Shown: positions 24,820-33,854, counted from the stretch's first letter. The stretch is 54,418 nt of DNA from Borreliella chilensis (GCA_000808095.1 CP009912.1:1-54418); one strand, 5' to 3'. Program-made: numbers and translations. The notes: generated from the letters alone by a model not told the origin.

Positions 24820-26406
24820 TTATTCTTCTAAAGGCTTTATTTCTGATAGGGCAAATCTTTCTGAACTGTTTGGGCTCCACCCCGTCCATTTGTCATTTTT
24901 AAAAAGATAATTTCCAGCAACATTGTATATTGGGATTATTGGAAAATCTTTTTCAATAATTATTTCTTCGGCCTTTTTTAATATTTCTAATCTGATTTTT
25001 TCATCTGCTTCAAGTTCAGATTTGCTTATCAATTCGTCAAATTCTGGATTTGAATATCCGTAAGATGAAAGATGTGCGTTTTTAGTTTCAAAGATGTTAA
25101 AGAATGTCATGGGATCTAAATAATCTCCTTTCCAGGACCTTACTGAGATCTCATACTGTCCTTTTAAACTATTTGATACGTGATTTTTCCATGTTTCAGG
25201 CTCAATTTCCACATCAATATTTAAAACTTTTTTCCATTGGCTTTGAATAAAATTGGCAACTTCCCTTTCAAGCTCATTTTTATTGTATTTTATTGTAATA
25301 GTTGGAAATCTTTTCCCATCTGCATACCCAGCTTCAGCTAAAAGTTTTTCTGCTTTTCTTGGGTTGTAAAGCTTTAACTTTTTTCCATAATTGTAGCTGT
25401 TAAAGTTAGGGCTTACTTTGCGTGTTGCTTTAAAGTTGTTGTCAAGCACTCTGTAGACCAATGTTTCTCTGTCAATTGCAAGAGATAATGCTTCTCTTAC
25501 TTTAACATTATCAAGGGGTTTGACTTTTGTGTTTAATGAAAAAAATCCAATTTGGTTAATGTCGTATGAATAAAAATCTTCTCTTAAGATAAGCTCATTA
25601 ATAAGTTTTAAGGGAATGCTGTTAAAAATAGCATCTATTTCGTTGTGTTCGTACATGCTGTAAATTTTACTTGCATCGTTTATTGTAACAAATGTAAGCT
25701 CATTAATAACAACGTTTTTAGCATCATAAAATTTTTTATTCTTTTCAAGAGTTATTTCTTCGTTTAAAACTCTTCTTTTTAATTTGAAAGGCCCGCTTGT
25801 AACCATATTGTCTTCTTTTGTCCACTGATTACCAAACTTTTCAACGATGTGGTTAGGAATAGGCATAAATACTGGGTTTGTAAGCATATCAAGAAAATAT
25901 ATTGCTGGTCTTGAAAGGGTTATTTCTAAAGTTTTCTCGTCAATAACTTTTATTCCAACTTCATCTTCATTTAATTTTGTTTCATGGAATTCTTTTGCAT
26001 TTTTTATTGTTGACGTTAATAGGTTAATATTGGGCACTTCCTCACTATTTGCTAAGGCGTTGATGTATGAATTGCGGATAGTATTTGCAGTTATTTTAAT
26101 ACCATCGCTCCAATAAATGTCATCTCTTAGATGAAATGTATAGCAAGTGTTGTCGTAAGAAATATCCCAATTTTTTGCAAGCCCCGGTCTGTACCCACCT
26201 GTTTTTGGATCACCCTTTAAAAGTCCTACAAATAGCTCACTTATAATTAAGTTGCCAAATCTATCACTACAAAGTTGTGGGTCAAGTGATGTTGGTTCGT
26301 TTCCAATTCCAACCCCAAAGACAAGATCATCTTTTTCTTTTGAAATTGTGCACGAGATTACAACTGCAATTAATAATGATACAAGTGACATATTTTTCAT
26401 TATCAT
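24820..26406 (-). CDS. oppA5: Oligopeptide ABC transporter substrate-binding lipoprotein OppA-5 (BBA34)
   Basis: 528 residues, full length for the SBP_bac_5 family. Signal peptide ends in AVVISC (Cys19). The N-terminal FGVGIGNEPTSLDPQL, central LTNPVFMPIPNHIVEKFG, and the NVKVREALSLAIDRETLV motif (about 300-317) are typical OppA features. It captures short peptides at the outer face of the inner membrane for the single chromosomal Opp permease. In B. burgdorferi it is induced in the mammal by RpoS. ATG 26406 lies 11 bases after AGAGAGG; 26400 is an alternative. Confidence 0.93.
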   Translation of the reverse strand: MIMKNMSLVSLLIAVVISCTISKEKDDLVFGVGIGNEPTSLDPQLCSDRFGNLIISELFVGLLKGDPKTGGYRPGLAKNWDISYDNTCYTFHLRDDIYWSDGIKITANTIRNSYINALANSEEVPNINLLTSTIKNAKEFHETKLNEDEVGIKVIDEKTLEITLSRPAIYFLDMLTNPVFMPIPNHIVEKFGNQWTKEDNMVTSGPFKLKRRVLNEEITLEKNKKFYDAKNVVINELTFVTINDASKIYSMYEHNEIDAIFNSIPLKLINELILREDFYSYDINQIGFFSLNTKVKPLDNVKVREALSLAIDRETLVYRVLDNNFKATRKVSPNFNSYNYGKKLKLYNPRKAEKLLAEAGYADGKRFPTITIKYNKNELEREVANFIQSQWKKVLNIDVEIEPETWKNHVSNSLKGQYEISVRSWKGDYLDPMTFFNIFETKNAHLSSYGYSNPEFDELISKSELEADEKIRLEILKKAEEIIIEKDFPIIPIYNVAGNYLFKNDKWTGWSPNSSERFALSEIKPLEE

Positions 26407-26673
26407 ACTATATTTTTCCTCTCTTTAGTTCGTAATAATTTATTTTATAGCAAATTATATTGCAATATAATTTTTAAAAACACATTTTATACTTTTGTTA
26501 AATTCCCCAAAAGACCAATTGAATTCTTAATTCAAATGCGATTGAAGCTGAAAAGCACAAGCAGAAAATACCTTTTATTTAAACAAATACATTTTCAAGA
26601 TTTGTTTTAGAGCATGAAAAGTGTTAATAAAAGCATAATCAAAACAGTAAAAAGTTTTAATGCTTACTATTAG

Positions 26674-26754
26674 CTTTAAAACTACAAATAAAGCCCTTAG
26701 GGCTTTATTTGTAGTTTTAAAGAAGTTTTCAATGAATTGTTGATTTATAACAAT
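26674..26754 (-). ncRNA. Candidate small RNA in the oppA5-BBA36 divergent gap
   Basis: On the minus strand a promoter, -35 TTGAAA (26788-26783), 16-base spacer, -10 TATACT (26766-26761), is followed about 35 bases after the expected start by a 23-base perfect stem-loop (26674-26696 with 26700-26722) with the core GCCCTAAGGGC and flanking T. The transcript would be about 80-90 bases. A short frame starting at TTG 26760 overlaps it, but it reads through the palindrome and looks like chance. The rest of the 543-base gap has no gene. Confidence 0.45.
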
Positions 26755-26949
26755 AAACAAAGTATATCTCCCTCTTTATTTTTTTCAAATAAAATTTTCA
26801 ATCTTTCTTTTTGGGATTGTTTGGGGGGAAATGAAAAGTTAATCTTTAAATTTGCTTATTGTTTTAGAATATAAAGATTGTTTTTTTAAAATTTCTTGAG
26901 AATGCTAAAAAATGAACTATAATTACGACTTATTTTAGGGGAGGTTTTA

Positions 26950-27600
26950 ATGCAAAGGATAAGTATTTTATCGATACTATTATTAGTATTTTCTTGTAAG
27001 CAATTTGGCGCTGTTAAGTCATTCACAGAAATTGATTCTGGCTTTGGAGATGATGATTCTCTTGTTGTTAGTGATGGTTTAGCTAAAAGTACTAATGATG
27101 ATGTTACCCAAGTGCCTACTTTAACATCACAAGAAGCTGAAATGTTAGGGGCTTTAAAAAGCTTCTTAAAAGATGCAATGGAAGTTAATGGTAAAGAAGA
27201 AAATTTGAAAGCGGAGTATGATAAATCTTATAAAGAATTTTTCGATTGGCTTTCTAAGGATGTTAACAAACAGAAAGAATTTGTGAATTCTTTTAATAAT
27301 ATTTGTGAGATTGTCACTAGGGCAGTAGATGCATGTAAAAAAAGATCTCATGAGCAGCAATCTTTAGGTCTTAATGAATATGTTTGCTATAAAATTAAAA
27401 AGAGCAAAGGTGAGGCTTTAAGTTTATTTTTCCAAAAGGTAGCCGATGCATTTGGTACTGAAGAGTACAAAAATAAGAATGAAGAGAGTCAAAAACCTGA
27501 GAAATGCAATCAAGAGATTTTCAAAGTGATTAAAAGATTGTTTACTGAAAGTGAGAGTAATAAAGAACTAGAAAACTTAAAAAATTTTGGGAAGGTTTAA
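26950..27600 (+). CDS. BBA36-like surface lipoprotein
   Basis: 216 residues, ATG 26950 after TTAGGGGAGG. Signal peptide ends in LLVFSC (Cys16) with KQFGAVKSF after it. A short serine/aspartate linker is followed by a helical domain with LTSQEAEMLGALKSFLKDAM, and the cysteine-containing words ICEIVTRAVDACKK and YVCYKIKK. It corresponds to BBA36, an RpoS-controlled surface lipoprotein of unknown function. A hairpin at 27617-27650 ends the unit. Confidence 0.8.
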   Translation: MQRISILSILLLVFSCKQFGAVKSFTEIDSGFGDDDSLVVSDGLAKSTNDDVTQVPTLTSQEAEMLGALKSFLKDAMEVNGKEENLKAEYDKSYKEFFDWLSKDVNKQKEFVNSFNNICEIVTRAVDACKKRSHEQQSLGLNEYVCYKIKKSKGEALSLFFQKVADAFGTEEYKNKNEESQKPEKCNQEIFKVIKRLFTESESNKELENLKNFGKV

Positions 27601-27616
27601 ACCTTTGTTTTGATTT

Positions 27617-27650
27617 TAAAAGACAGGTTCCAATTGGTGCTTGTCTTTAA
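27617..27650 (+). terminator. Terminator after the BBA36-like gene
   Basis: TAAAAGACA pairs with TGTCTTTA across a 16-base inner region that pairs partly; T run follows at 27652. Confidence 0.6.
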
Positions 27651-27714
27651 ATATTTTTTAAACTGCTTTTAAAGCATTTTTGTAAGTATTATATAATTTA
27701 TATTGTTTTAGACT

Positions 27715-28323
27715 ATGAGTGATAATGCCAACTTAAAGAGTAATTTTCAAGATTTTAAACTTAATGATACTGGGATTGCCAAAAAGTTGGCAGCTCAAGT
27801 TATTGATTCTTCTTTAAGAGTAGAGACTGATTTTAATAAAGTTTTAAATACAATAAATTTGCAGGATGCTTATTCAAAGATCAATAAGTCAAAATTTAGA
27901 CTTGTTTCTACTATTAAGCTAGCCAGAAAACTAAACAATCATTTACTCTTAGAGATTGATAAAATTCCTCTTGATTTTGAGATTCCCATAACACTAAATA
28001 TTGCTGACAAGATTTTAAAACTATTTTATTGGGTAGTAATCAATTTTGATTCTCATACAATAAATGAGATTGAATTGTTAGGTTTAAAAGAAGCTGATCT
28101 TTTATATGAAGAGGAAGAAGGAATGAAATCGGCTGAGGAAGAAATTAATAGTATTAAAGATCTCCAGCAAAGAGAGTCTTTTTGCAATCTACTTCTAATC
28201 ATTAAATCTACATTTCAAGCAGACAAGGCCTTAATAAAAGCAATTCGAGCATCTCTTTTAGCATCATCTTTTGTAGCTCAACGAAGAATAGAAGGCAAGC
28301 AAGTTTTATTTTTGTATATTTAG
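27715..28323 (+). CDS. BBA37-like hypothetical protein
   Basis: 202 residues, no signal peptide, mostly helical (KKLAAQVIDSSLRVETDFNKV; FCNLLLIIKSTFQADKALIKAIRASLL). ATG 27715 has no ribosome site; a TATAAT box stands at 27692-27697. I do not know a function. It has its own terminator (28361-28390), so it is not part of the head operon that follows. The location suggests a phage-derived regulatory or packaging-associated role, but no motif supports one. Confidence 0.6.
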   Translation: MSDNANLKSNFQDFKLNDTGIAKKLAAQVIDSSLRVETDFNKVLNTINLQDAYSKINKSKFRLVSTIKLARKLNNHLLLEIDKIPLDFEIPITLNIADKILKLFYWVVINFDSHTINEIELLGLKEADLLYEEEEGMKSAEEEINSIKDLQQRESFCNLLLIIKSTFQADKALIKAIRASLLASSFVAQRRIEGKQVLFLYI

Positions 28324-28360
28324 GTTATTTTAATTTGATTTTCAAATGAAGCTAAATATT

Positions 28361-28390
28361 AAAAGGTAGAGAACAGCTCTCTACCTTTTT
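28361..28390 (+). terminator. Terminator after BBA37
   Basis: AAAAGGTAGAGA (28361-28372), loop ACAGC, TCTCTACCTTTT (28378-28389), then T. Confidence 0.85.
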
Positions 28391-28601
28391 AATATTTATT
28401 GGGATTGGGTAAAGTATTAATTTAATCTTCTTTTTAATCTAATTATTATAATTTCTATATTTTAACAGTGCGCGTAACAGTAAGTAGAATATTTTGTAGA
28501 TTTTACTTAATATCCTTAAATTAATATTAGCATAAATATTATAAAACTTATTGGTTTTTTTTATAAAATTTTAAATGAATTTTAATATTTAAGTTTAATA
28601 T

Positions 28602-28640
28602 ATTAATATCAATTAATATTTAATATTAATTGATATTAAT
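28602..28640. repeat. 39-base perfect palindrome upstream of the head operon
   Basis: Arms of 19 bases (28602-28620 and 28622-28640) around a single T. It directly abuts the -35 box of the head-operon promoter, so a dimeric repressor or activator binding here could control late phage genes. The region 28391-28601 before it holds no gene. Confidence 0.8.
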
Positions 28641-28668
28641 TTGCATAAAAAACTGTTTTTGATATAAT
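28641..28668 (+). promoter_or_regulatory. Promoter of the head/tail operon
   Basis: -35 TTGCAT (28641-28646), 16-base spacer, -10 TATAAT (28663-28668). The portal start codon is at 28677, eight bases further, so the mRNA is expected to be leaderless or nearly so. Confidence 0.65.
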
Positions 28669-28676
28669 AATGTATT

Positions 28677-29921
28677 ATGATATTTAAAAAAATGATTAAT
28701 GAATTTAAAATGGAAATAAAAAACAAAGAATCCAAAATTAATCCTTTTGATGTTTACCGGTATTCAATTTTTTTTAGGAATTATATATATAGCACAGCTG
28801 AAGATGCACTTAAGAATGGAATTAATTTAAGTTTACTTGAAACTTCTTGCTTAAAAGAAGGCAGAGAGTCTCTTTTAAATTTAAAGGTAGAATTAAAAGA
28901 AGCTCTTTTTGAAGCAATGGTAAGTTATAGGTTTAATGGAGCAGGCTATATTTTGGTAAAACCCAAAGGTGAGGATGAAGATTTAAGTAAAAAAGTTAAC
29001 AGTGAATTACCTACAGGTTTTAAATATTTAGATTTTCAAAGAATTCTTAACAGAAGAGAATCTAAGTATATAGAGTATCTCTTTAGTTACGAAGATTTAG
29101 ATGGCGCAGAAGAAAAAGCAAGGATTGTAAAAATAGACAAAAGTAGAGTAATAATTTATGAAAATTATGATTATGTTTTAGGCTCTTATGAGCCTGCTTA
29201 TACTCAAAGCTTGTTGCTTAATATTTGTCTTTTAGAACAAATTTATTTAGAGATTGAAAAAAGAATAAGAAATTATAACTTTTTGTTTTACAAAGATGAA
29301 CATTTAGTAGGACTTGTTGAATCTTTAGAACTTGCAAAAGAAGAAGTTAGTGTTTTGGCAAATAATAAAGGTGGAATATTTTCTGCTTTTTTTAAAGGTC
29401 AAGAGCCAAACAAAAGCTTGTCAGCATTAAGTAGTGTTTCTGATCAGCTTAACAGAGAGCTTAGTAAGATTAAAAACAGTCTAAACAATGATGGAATTTT
29501 TTATACAGCATCAGAGAATGCGCGCCTAGAAGTAATAAAATATGACTTAGAGTTTTTAAAAGACACATTTGAGCTTGTTAAAGCAAAAATTGGTGCTGAT
29601 ACCAAAGAGCCTCTTACTAGAAGTTTTAATGAGCAAGTCAAGGGGCTTGGTAGTAGTGGTAAGGGAGATAAGAGTAATTATTACGATTATTTAAAAGGCG
29701 TACAAGAGTCTGTTGCTAATGCATGTAATCTTAAGCTTAACAAATATTACAGATTAAATATGAAATTTAATGAGCTTGAGATTTTAAGTTATGAGCAAAG
29801 ACTTGAGAGGGACAATTTACTTCTTGATGTTTACTTTAAATATTTAGAGTTAATTAAAAATGAAAATCTAAGTGACAAAGCAAAGGAAAATTTAAAAGAA
29901 CAATTAAGTTTAGTTATTTAA
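28677..29921 (+). CDS. Phage portal protein (DUF1073, BBA38)
   Basis: 414 residues, matching the DUF1073 portal family of cp32-type phages. Features: helical N-terminus (MINEFKMEIKNK), AMVSYRFNGAGYILVKP (about 80-96), the LTRSFNEQVKGLGSSGKGDKSNYYDY segment typical of this family, and a helical C-terminal part that would form the crown. The portal is the 12-fold ring through which DNA enters the head. No ribosome site precedes the ATG, which sits on the transcription start. First gene of a 12.6-kb co-directional operon. Confidence 0.85.
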   Translation: MIFKKMINEFKMEIKNKESKINPFDVYRYSIFFRNYIYSTAEDALKNGINLSLLETSCLKEGRESLLNLKVELKEALFEAMVSYRFNGAGYILVKPKGEDEDLSKKVNSELPTGFKYLDFQRILNRRESKYIEYLFSYEDLDGAEEKARIVKIDKSRVIIYENYDYVLGSYEPAYTQSLLLNICLLEQIYLEIEKRIRNYNFLFYKDEHLVGLVESLELAKEEVSVLANNKGGIFSAFFKGQEPNKSLSALSSVSDQLNRELSKIKNSLNNDGIFYTASENARLEVIKYDLEFLKDTFELVKAKIGADTKEPLTRSFNEQVKGLGSSGKGDKSNYYDYLKGVQESVANACNLKLNKYYRLNMKFNELEILSYEQRLERDNLLLDVYFKYLELIKNENLSDKAKENLKEQLSLVI

Positions 29922-29932
29922 AAGGAGTAATT

Positions 29933-30535
29933 ATGGAGAAAGCAGTTTCTAGCGTAGATTACAAAAGTAAAAGTAGCCAGGAAGATTTAAAAAATCTAAG
30001 TACAAACAGTAATGTTTTAAGCGATGACCTGATTCAAGAGTTTCTAGAATATAAAAATCTTAAAAGTGCTAGCAATAATTCAATAGGTAGTTTTTCTCAC
30101 AAAGATCTAAGAGAATCTGTTGAGATAAATAAACTTGCAAATGATAATTTGAGTTTTGAATATAATACAGAAAATCTTTTAGCAAAAGGGTATTCTTTTA
30201 AGGATATTGTAAAAGGTCAAGCTGAAGAGCTTATTAGAAAGTATGTAAATTCAACCCAAATTGTAGCAATAGCTGGTACTAACAACCTTGATGAGATTAA
30301 TTCAGATTCTCGTGCTATACTAATAAGGGTTGCAAAGACTAACATTAATCAGAATAAAAATGCAGAAAATTCATACAAAATAATAAATTTTCAAAGAATA
30401 CAAGCAAGCCAAGCAAACAATTTAAGAAACAAAAACGCTTTTTTTAACACATACCAAGATTTAAGAAAAGCAATGCTTAATCAATGGGAAGAGCTTAAGC
30501 GTGAATTTTATTGTAATAAAAAAGTATTAGCTTGA
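29933..30535 (+). CDS. DUF1357 protein, possible scaffold
   Basis: 200 residues, AAAAGGAG before ATG 29933. Matches Borrelia DUF1357. Highly charged and helical, Ser/Asn/Lys-rich, with a conserved-looking AEELIRKYVNSTQIVAIAG centre. Placement between portal and decoration/capsid genes is where phages keep scaffold or head-maturation proteins. No protease motif is visible. Confidence 0.65.
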   Translation: MEKAVSSVDYKSKSSQEDLKNLSTNSNVLSDDLIQEFLEYKNLKSASNNSIGSFSHKDLRESVEINKLANDNLSFEYNTENLLAKGYSFKDIVKGQAEELIRKYVNSTQIVAIAGTNNLDEINSDSRAILIRVAKTNINQNKNAENSYKIINFQRIQASQANNLRNKNAFFNTYQDLRKAMLNQWEELKREFYCNKKVLA

Positions 30536-30589
30536 ATTTGTGTAATTTAAGCTAATAATAAAAAAATTTAAAAAAGGAGATATTTATTA

Positions 30590-31201
30590 ATGAGTGATTC
30601 AATTGATTTTCAAAAAGAGATAGAAAAACTAAAGGCTTCAAAAATAGAACTTGAGAGTCAGCTTGAAAGTTTAAAAAAAAATCAAGCTCAAAAAATTGTT
30701 TTAGACAAATTGCAAAGTGTTAACTCCAGCAGTTACCCCGTGTTTGAAAACAGTTTTAAATTTGGAGATGAGGGGTTTTATTTTTCTCAAAAAGGCGGGC
30801 TTAAAAGCTCTTCTGCTGATAAGTTTGAAAATTATCAAGCTCAAGATTTTTGCTACAAATGCGGGGTCAAGCTTGTTATTAACGGTTCAAATTTACAAAT
30901 AGCAAGAGGCGGCGGGAGAGATCTTTATGGGATTTGTGTTGACTTTGATGATTTTTCAAAGACCGGCACAGTTGTTCCAATCACATGTAGTTTTGAATGT
31001 GTTTTGATTGCTAAAGACAAAACAATCAAAGCAGAAGATAAATTAATAATAAACAGCGAAGGGTTTTTAGAAAAAGCCAGTAACAATGCAACAGTTATTC
31101 ACGCTTTAGCATTGGGATCTGCTGAGGAATTTAAAGACAAAAAAGATGTTTATGGAGTTCGAGTTCTTTTTTTAGTCAAGCAAATAAAAGATGCAATTTA
31201 A
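30590..31201 (+). CDS. DUF228 protein, likely capsid decoration
   Basis: 203 residues. A coiled-coil N-terminus (about 1-45: EIEKLKASKIELESQLESLK) is followed by a beta-rich domain with GGRDLYGICVDFDDFSKTGT, DKLIINSEGFLEK and YGVRVLFLVK. This resembles the small head-decoration proteins that sit before the major capsid gene in many phages (DUF2190-like layout). DUF228 is a Borrelia family on cp32 and other plasmids. Function is inferred from fold pattern and position. Confidence 0.65.
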   Translation: MSDSIDFQKEIEKLKASKIELESQLESLKKNQAQKIVLDKLQSVNSSSYPVFENSFKFGDEGFYFSQKGGLKSSSADKFENYQAQDFCYKCGVKLVINGSNLQIARGGGRDLYGICVDFDDFSKTGTVVPITCSFECVLIAKDKTIKAEDKLIINSEGFLEKASNNATVIHALALGSAEEFKDKKDVYGVRVLFLVKQIKDAI

Positions 31202-31217
31202 AGTAGGAGAATTTAAA

Positions 31218-32135
31218 ATGGATGAGAGTATCTTAAATAATGACGAATATGTAAACACGGTAAGAGATGTTTTAGTAGACGAGTGTCCGATTCCGGAATA
31301 TTATCATTTTTTAGATTCACAGCAAATAGAGAGTAGTAACATTTCTCTTGGAAGCGATAGAATTATTAAGTGGTATTCTAATTTGACAGACATTCCGACA
31401 TTAAAGGTTAATGATTTTAACACAGTCTCAACAATAAAGTTCCAAAGACAAATAGTAAAGATTAATTATTTGCCTTTTCAGTATGCATTTACATACTACG
31501 CTCCGGATGGAAAAGTTAGTGTAGAGGCAAGTACAAATATTAATATGAGGGAAGGATTGCTAGGAGCAATAATTGAAATACAAAAGTTAATGAGTGCCCA
31601 CTATTTAAAAGGTGGCCTTGCACTTTCAAAAGGTAGTAAAAGAACTCTTCTTGTTGATGAGTCTAACAATGAGACTATGTACGGACTTTTGAATCTCCCA
31701 AACCAAATAGATAAAACAATTAAACATACAAACATATTGGATCAAATAAAATCAATAAATGATGATCTTGGAAAGATTAATTTAGAAGATGAACGAAGAG
31801 TGCCTTTTAAAATACTTACAACTAGTAAGATCAAAGGACGCTTACTTGAGAGATTCCCAAATAATAATTATTCATACAAAGACATGCTTTTTGATTTTAT
31901 AAGCGCAATCAATAATGATGCTAATATTGAGCTTGAGACTACAAATTTATTAGATGATGAAATTTTAATATATCCAAGAAGTAGTAAACTCTTGCTTTTA
32001 AGGGATGGTCATCAACCAATATTAAATTCATATACAGAAGTGTCAAGTAGCAATTTTAGAACAAGTTTTCTTGACTTTTCTATTGGGACAATTTTGGCAA
32101 CAAAAAATTCAATCCTTAGAATAAAATTGAGCTAA
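31218..32135 (+). CDS. Putative major capsid protein
   Basis: 305 residues from ATG 31218, chosen because TAGGAGAATTT lies before it; an upstream ATG at 31191 overlaps the previous gene. Size, position after the DUF228 gene and before the head-tail connectors, and a beta-rich sequence with a long central helix (NMREGLLGAIIEIQKLMSAHYL) fit an HK97-fold major capsid protein. No sequence motif proves it. Confidence 0.6.
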   Translation: MDESILNNDEYVNTVRDVLVDECPIPEYYHFLDSQQIESSNISLGSDRIIKWYSNLTDIPTLKVNDFNTVSTIKFQRQIVKINYLPFQYAFTYYAPDGKVSVEASTNINMREGLLGAIIEIQKLMSAHYLKGGLALSKGSKRTLLVDESNNETMYGLLNLPNQIDKTIKHTNILDQIKSINDDLGKINLEDERRVPFKILTTSKIKGRLLERFPNNNYSYKDMLFDFISAINNDANIELETTNLLDDEILIYPRSSKLLLLRDGHQPILNSYTEVSSSNFRTSFLDFSIGTILATKNSILRIKLS

Positions 32136-32138
32136 AAA

Positions 32139-32600
32139 ATGAACGAAAGCAAAATAGATAATGATCAGTTTCTAAGCTTAACAAAATTAAAAACTTTAGA
32201 CGGGGATGATCTAGAATTTTCTTTAAAAACAGTGTATGAGCAAATACTTAAGCTTTTAATGCTTGATTTTAAAGATTTTAGCGCTAAAGAATTTTCTTTG
32301 TATTTAAAATTACTTGAAAATATTTTAATTTTTAAGAGAATAAGGGTTAAAAGTTTAAATGATTCAACAATGTTTGTTTTGATTTATTATTTTGTTGGTT
32401 GTGAGTTAAAAAAACGAAACAGATTGAAAGGTTTTAATTTAAATCTAATTAAGTCTGAAAAATTCAAAGAGATATCATTAGAATATTTTCCTACAACACT
32501 TAGCAGTAGCAGCGGTTGTGGGGGAGATTTTTGTAAATGTTTAGATAATTTAATAGAAGAGTTAAGAGTAAAAGACTCTTTAATAGGTGTAGCTAAATGA
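32139..32600 (+). CDS. Putative head-tail connector (DUF3890-like)
   Basis: 153 residues, helical, three bases after the capsid gene. Cysteine-rich short segment SSGCGGDFCKCLDN (about 123-136). Position and helical make-up fit the adaptor protein that joins the portal to the tail. No ribosome site is obvious; translation is probably coupled to the capsid gene. The family label is tentative. Confidence 0.55.
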   Translation: MNESKIDNDQFLSLTKLKTLDGDDLEFSLKTVYEQILKLLMLDFKDFSAKEFSLYLKLLENILIFKRIRVKSLNDSTMFVLIYYFVGCELKKRNRLKGFNLNLIKSEKFKEISLEYFPTTLSSSSGCGGDFCKCLDNLIEELRVKDSLIGVAK

Positions 32601-32971
32601 AATCTTTAGAAATGATTAATACAAGGTTAAGCAATATTATAAGCATGTATTCACAAGATCTTTTTTTCTGTAAATTTAAAGCAATCAAAGATCCAATTAA
32701 TGCGTCTTATGAGATGAGATTTAAAAGTTCTGATTCTGTTGTTTTTAAAGGAATGTTTTTACTAATAAGCCCAGAAGAAGTAGTGGAGATTGAAGGAGTA
32801 AATATTTTTGATAAAAATATTTACGCTAAGGTGTATACTCTTGAGAATTGTGAATTTGAGTACGGAGATTTGGTTAAGGTGCAGGAGGATTTTTATTCGA
32901 TTTTAGGTGTTCAAAAGAGCTACGAAGAAGGTTTAAGTTACAATACGCTAATTTTAAGGAGTTCTTGTTGA
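32597..32971 (+). CDS. DUF1506 protein, putative head-closure protein
   Basis: 124 residues, overlapping the preceding gene by four bases. Beta-rich (SDSVVFKGMFLLISPEEVVEIEG; VKVQEDFYSILGVQKSYEE), a typical small barrel of phage stopper or head-closure proteins. Matches the Borrelia DUF1506 family. It lies third in the neck-gene series adaptor, stopper, tail completion, terminator. Confidence 0.65.
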   Translation: MKSLEMINTRLSNIISMYSQDLFFCKFKAIKDPINASYEMRFKSSDSVVFKGMFLLISPEEVVEIEGVNIFDKNIYAKVYTLENCEFEYGDLVKVQEDFYSILGVQKSYEEGLSYNTLILRSSC

Positions 32972-33318
32972 GTATAAAAATTGAATTTAAAGAGGGTTGT
33001 TCTTTTAATGCAGAAAATAACATTAAAATCAAATCAGAAGAATTTGAGAGAGAGATTACTTTTAAGTTGGCAAGAATAGCTTACAAAGAGTTTTATTCTA
33101 ATATTTTTTCAAATAAAGGAATAAAAATAGCTTTTAGAAAATCTATTCAAAAAGGGCTTGTTGAAATAAAGGATCAGTTTAGAGTTTTTTGTAAAAATTA
33201 TCTGCTTAGCAGGCAAATAGATCTTGAGCCAAAAAAAGCTTTTAAGGCTAGAAAGTTTAAAAATTTGATTAACAATGTTGAAAAACTAAATCTTTTAAGA
33301 ACAAAAGGACAATCATGA
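32965..33318 (+). CDS. Putative tail-completion (neck) protein
   Basis: 117 residues. Starts at TTG 32965 or 32968, just after AAGGAG, inside the end of the DUF1506 gene. Basic, with FEREITFKLARIAYKEFY, a pattern close to HK97 gp10-type neck proteins. It would finish the head-tail joint. Overlaps the DUF764 gene by four bases. Confidence 0.55.
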   Translation: MLSIKIEFKEGCSFNAENNIKIKSEEFEREITFKLARIAYKEFYSNIFSNKGIKIAFRKSIQKGLVEIKDQFRVFCKNYLLSRQIDLEPKKAFKARKFKNLINNVEKLNLLRTKGQS

Positions 33319-33854
33319 TTTTAGGACTAACTGAATCTGTACAGTTTTTAATAAAAATACTTACGGCATTTAAAGAATATTTAAATCTTAAAGGAATAGA
33401 ATTAGAAATTTTAAACACCTACAATCACCCTTATTTAGAAAAATTTGCTACAAATGTTAACAATTTAATTGTACTAAAAAGCGAGTCTTTTGAAGGGCTT
33501 ACTCCGAGAAATCTAAATGGCAGTAGTTTTTGTAGCTCATCTAATGAGTTTAGATTGAGGTTTTCGCTTTATTTTTTGAGTTTCACCTTATTAAAAGCTT
33601 GCCAGGATTCTTATAATAGTATGTACAAAGTGTATGAACATTTTTTGGAATTTTTACATGAGAATAGATTTAGGTTTGAGTTTAAAAAAGAGCTTGAAAA
33701 TGGTTCTTATTTGCTTTTGACTTATTATTTGTGTTCTATTAGCAATTTAAATAATGATGGACTACTTGGTGTTTCAAATAGGCACAGTAACATGTGTTTT
33801 AGTTCTAATCAGATTTTTGTTGCGAACATACAAGTTTTAAAGCAAGAAGACTAA
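33315..33854 (+). CDS. DUF764 protein, putative tail terminator
   Basis: 179 residues, overlapping its neighbour by four bases. Matches Borrelia DUF764. Position directly before the sheath gene fits the tail terminator that stops tube polymerisation and docks the head. The sequence has an N-terminal helix and mixed strands. Cys-rich spots near SSFCSSS are probably not functional. Confidence 0.6.
   Translation: MILGLTESVQFLIKILTAFKEYLNLKGIELEILNTYNHPYLEKFATNVNNLIVLKSESFEGLTPRNLNGSSFCSSSNEFRLRFSLYFLSFTLLKACQDSYNSMYKVYEHFLEFLHENRFRFEFKKELENGSYLLLTYYLCSISNLNNDGLLGVSNRHSNMCFSSNQIFVANIQVLKQED

Noticed and set aside
26575..26760. 61-codon minus-strand frame
   Set aside because: It reads straight through a 23-base perfect stem-loop. 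The promoter and hairpin fit a small RNA better, although a GGGAG lies before the TTG, so I keep some doubt.
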